Shown here: positions 24,478 through 26,032 of the stretch, one piece after another
How the letters are laid out: each line of letters opens with the position of its first letter
Numbering within the stretch: position 1 is the stretch's first letter
Assembly: GCA_024689605.1 (NCBI GenBank)
Contig: JAILDD010000053.1
Span: 1-26,032, forward strand
Source of the DNA: Lachnospiraceae bacterium
GTDB taxonomy: Bacteria > Bacillota_A > Clostridia > Lachnospirales > Lachnospiraceae
DNA length: 26,032 nt
Direction: 5' to 3'
Made by a program: the position numbers and the translations under genes
Notes under the pieces: model-generated
Databases searched by the model: none
What the model was told of the DNA's origin: nothing
The model's input: the letters and a program-made list of their open reading frames with translations, nothing else

Positions 24478-25953
24478 CTATTCACCGGAAATTATACCGA
24501 CTATGAGCTGGGGACCGTCTTTTTCCTGGACCATACTGGCCCGGAGGTTGATCTCCGTCTTTTTACCGGCGATCATAAGGTGATATCCTATGGTATATAT
24601 ACCGCCGTCCTTTGTCTTTGACAGAACATTTTCCTTAGTAAACTCAGCCATGAAATAGTAATAATCCTCGGGTGCAATGACGCCCTCTATCTCATCCCTG
24701 GAATCCGCAAAGAAATCCGTTCCCACCTTGGATGTACCCAGGCCCGCAAATTCATCCGATGCACTGTACTGCATATAACCGCCGGTCTCCGGATCCACTG
24801 TATAGATGCCTATGAAATTTCCCATAAGGGCGGATATTCTGGAATAAGTGTATGCCTCGTCACGCAGCCTGTCAATGAGTTCCTGCTGTTTCATCTGGGC
24901 ATCTACATTATTGACGGCCATTACCACATGGTTTCCGTTACGGTTGAGACGTACAACCTTCATGCTGACATACATGGGCCGTCCCTCTGTCCGCTGTTTA
25001 TAAGACTGCGTGAACTCATCCATTTCCCGGGGTGCGATCATAACCCTGTAGGTATGGGTATATGCCCCGTTCTCATCCAGTGCCTTCAGTACATTCTTCT
25101 TTGTGAAGGTCTCAATAAACTGCTGCCTGTCATCCTCATAAACAAACTGGCCGGCATCATTGTGGGCCGACTCAAAGAATCTCTCACCCGTCCTTGTAAC
25201 CGAGATATCATGGTTGTCACCATTTGTTGAATACTGCGTATATCTCTCTGTATCAAGGTCTATATGGTAAATGTCAATGTAATCCGCAGAAAGTGCCTGG
25301 GCTACACCGGTGTAGGTCAGCACCTGGTCATTGTCTGAAGTGATGTCAAGCACTGCAACTGCGTACGCATCCATTTTGCTTACCGGATTTTCAGCAAGCT
25401 TCCGTATAAGGGCATTGACGGTTTCACCGGTCTCAAGTATCTCACTTACAACAATCCTCTGTCCCACATTCTTGCAGTGAACTAAGCGGTTCATAAATAT
25501 TTCATGAACGTTTTTATGCAGGGCTATGAATTCAGAGAAGGACTTGTTCTGTCTTACCGACCTGACTGTCTCGCCGTCACATTCAAGGATCGCCATGGGC
25601 TGGGTATTGAAATAATGCTTTACCGATTCCCCTTCGTCATTGGACACCGATCCCAGATCATAAAGATTTATCGAACTAAGAACCTTCTGGTACTCAGATT
25701 CTTCCGGATTTTCAAAGCCTATCTGCTTTCCTGTCCTGTATCTTTCATGTAGGTCGTCAAGGGAAATGGGCTTGCAGAAATGATATCCCTGAAGCTTTGT
25801 ACAGCCTATCTCTCTCAGGAATTCAACCTGTTCAGCAGTTTCAACACCCTCGCATACAGTTTCTATCCCAAGGCTCACAGCCATACGCATGAGCTCAGTC
25901 AGTATGATCCTTGACTTAGGCGACGTATCGAACTGCCTCATAAAACGCATATC
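24478..25953 (-). CDS. EAL-domain c-di-GMP phosphodiesterase with C-terminal PAS-like repeats, 5' truncated
   Basis: Only the end of the EAL domain is present. Counting from the ATG at 25950, DMRFMRQFD matches the strand after the KID motif, followed by CEGVET (33-38, E34) and LQGYHFCKP (53-61, Q54). The EAL signature and the DDFG loop are missing. After it come a PAS-like segment (about 113-205) and two related PAS-like units (about 224-350 and 379-488) that share YID/FIGIY openings and FTK(K/E)NVL. Such enzymes hydrolyse the second messenger c-di-GMP. The ATG at 25950 is not the true start, because it falls inside a conserved domain. Upstream, the sequence changes abruptly into another gene. 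Confidence 0.85.
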   Translation of the reverse strand, partial: DMRFMRQFDTSPKSRIILTELMRMAVSLGIETVCEGVETAEQVEFLREIGCTKLQGYHFCKPISLDDLHERYRTGKQIGFENPEESEYQKVLSSINLYDLGSVSNDEGESVKHYFNTQPMAILECDGETVRSVRQNKSFSEFIALHKNVHEIFMNRLVHCKNVGQRIVVSEILETGETVNALIRKLAENPVSKMDAYAVAVLDITSDNDQVLTYTGVAQALSADYIDIYHIDLDTERYTQYSTNGDNHDISVTRTGERFFESAHNDAGQFVYEDDRQQFIETFTKKNVLKALDENGAYTHTYRVMIAPREMDEFTQSYKQRTEGRPMYVSMKVVRLNRNGNHVVMAVNNVDAQMKQQELIDRLRDEAYTYSRISALMGNFIGIYTVDPETGGYMQYSASDEFAGLGTSKVGTDFFADSRDEIEGVIAPEDYYYFMAEFTKENVLSKTKDGGIYTIGYHLMIAGKKTEINLRASMVQEKDGPQLIVGIISGE

Positions 25954-26032
25954 GCTGCTCAGAGTGTTGGTGTAGAGCAGGAGGCTTATAATGAAGCTCT
26001 CGCTTATGCAAAAGAGCGCCAGCAGTTTGGTA
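25951..26032 (+). CDS. Acyl-CoA dehydrogenase, internal fragment
   Basis: In the plus-strand frame starting at 25951 the translation reads IAAQSVGVEQEAY then NEALAYAKERQQFG. This closely fits the conserved central helix of acyl-CoA dehydrogenases (AAQ-x-xG...EALAYAKER-x-QFG). These FAD enzymes introduce a double bond into acyl-CoA, for example in butyrate formation or beta-oxidation. The fragment has no start codon and no upstream part of the protein, and it runs off the window edge. It is the only plus-strand coding sequence here, and it joins the EAL gene without any intergenic DNA. The identification rests on 27 residues. Confidence 0.6.
   Translation, partial: MAAQSVGVEQEAYNEALAYAKERQQFG

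Overview
The window looks like a chromosomal segment from an anaerobic Clostridia species, most likely a Lachnospiraceae member of the Butyrivibrio/Roseburia type. Three things point there: the Firmicutes gene order priA-def-fmt-rsmB-rlmN-stp-prkC-rsgA-rpe, a SCIFF peptide with its radical SAM maturase next to a fused secDF, and Rpn-like nuclease genes of a kind common in that family. Every gene runs on the minus strand except an acyl-CoA dehydrogenase fragment in the last 82 bases. Transcription is therefore read from right to left.

Right edge, 24478-26032: a c-di-GMP phosphodiesterase (EAL) gene whose 5' half is missing. Its sequence stops abruptly at about 25951-25953 and is fused to a divergent fragment of an acyl-CoA dehydrogenase. 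This looks like a chimeric contig end or a rearrangement.

Peptide and export block, 19089-24451: a near-consensus promoter (24423-24451) precedes scfA (48 aa, six cysteines), scfB (radical SAM/SPASM maturase), a secD-secF fusion and a membrane-anchored FKBP/trigger-factor-like foldase. Together they suggest a unit for making a thioether-crosslinked peptide beside general protein export and folding at the membrane. recJ and an acyltransferase-3-like membrane protein follow.

Accessory block, 13656-16073: a gene-free AT-rich stretch with a strong terminator, then two Rpn/PD-(D/E)XK nuclease-like genes. These two share a C-terminal tail and each has its own plausible promoter.

Housekeeping operon, 79-13593: murE, priA, def, fmt, a YugP-like zinc peptidase, rsmB, rlmN, stp, prkC, rsgA and rpe. 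They are tightly spaced or overlapping and end in an intrinsic terminator at 79-108. The genes cover cell-wall precursor synthesis, replication restart, start-Met processing, rRNA modification, Ser/Thr signalling, ribosome assembly and the pentose phosphate pathway. The only long gap in the operon, between priA and def, holds five successive hairpins flanked by a 26-bp direct repeat that also carries the def ribosome-binding site.

No tRNA, rRNA, CRISPR array or insertion-sequence transposase was seen.
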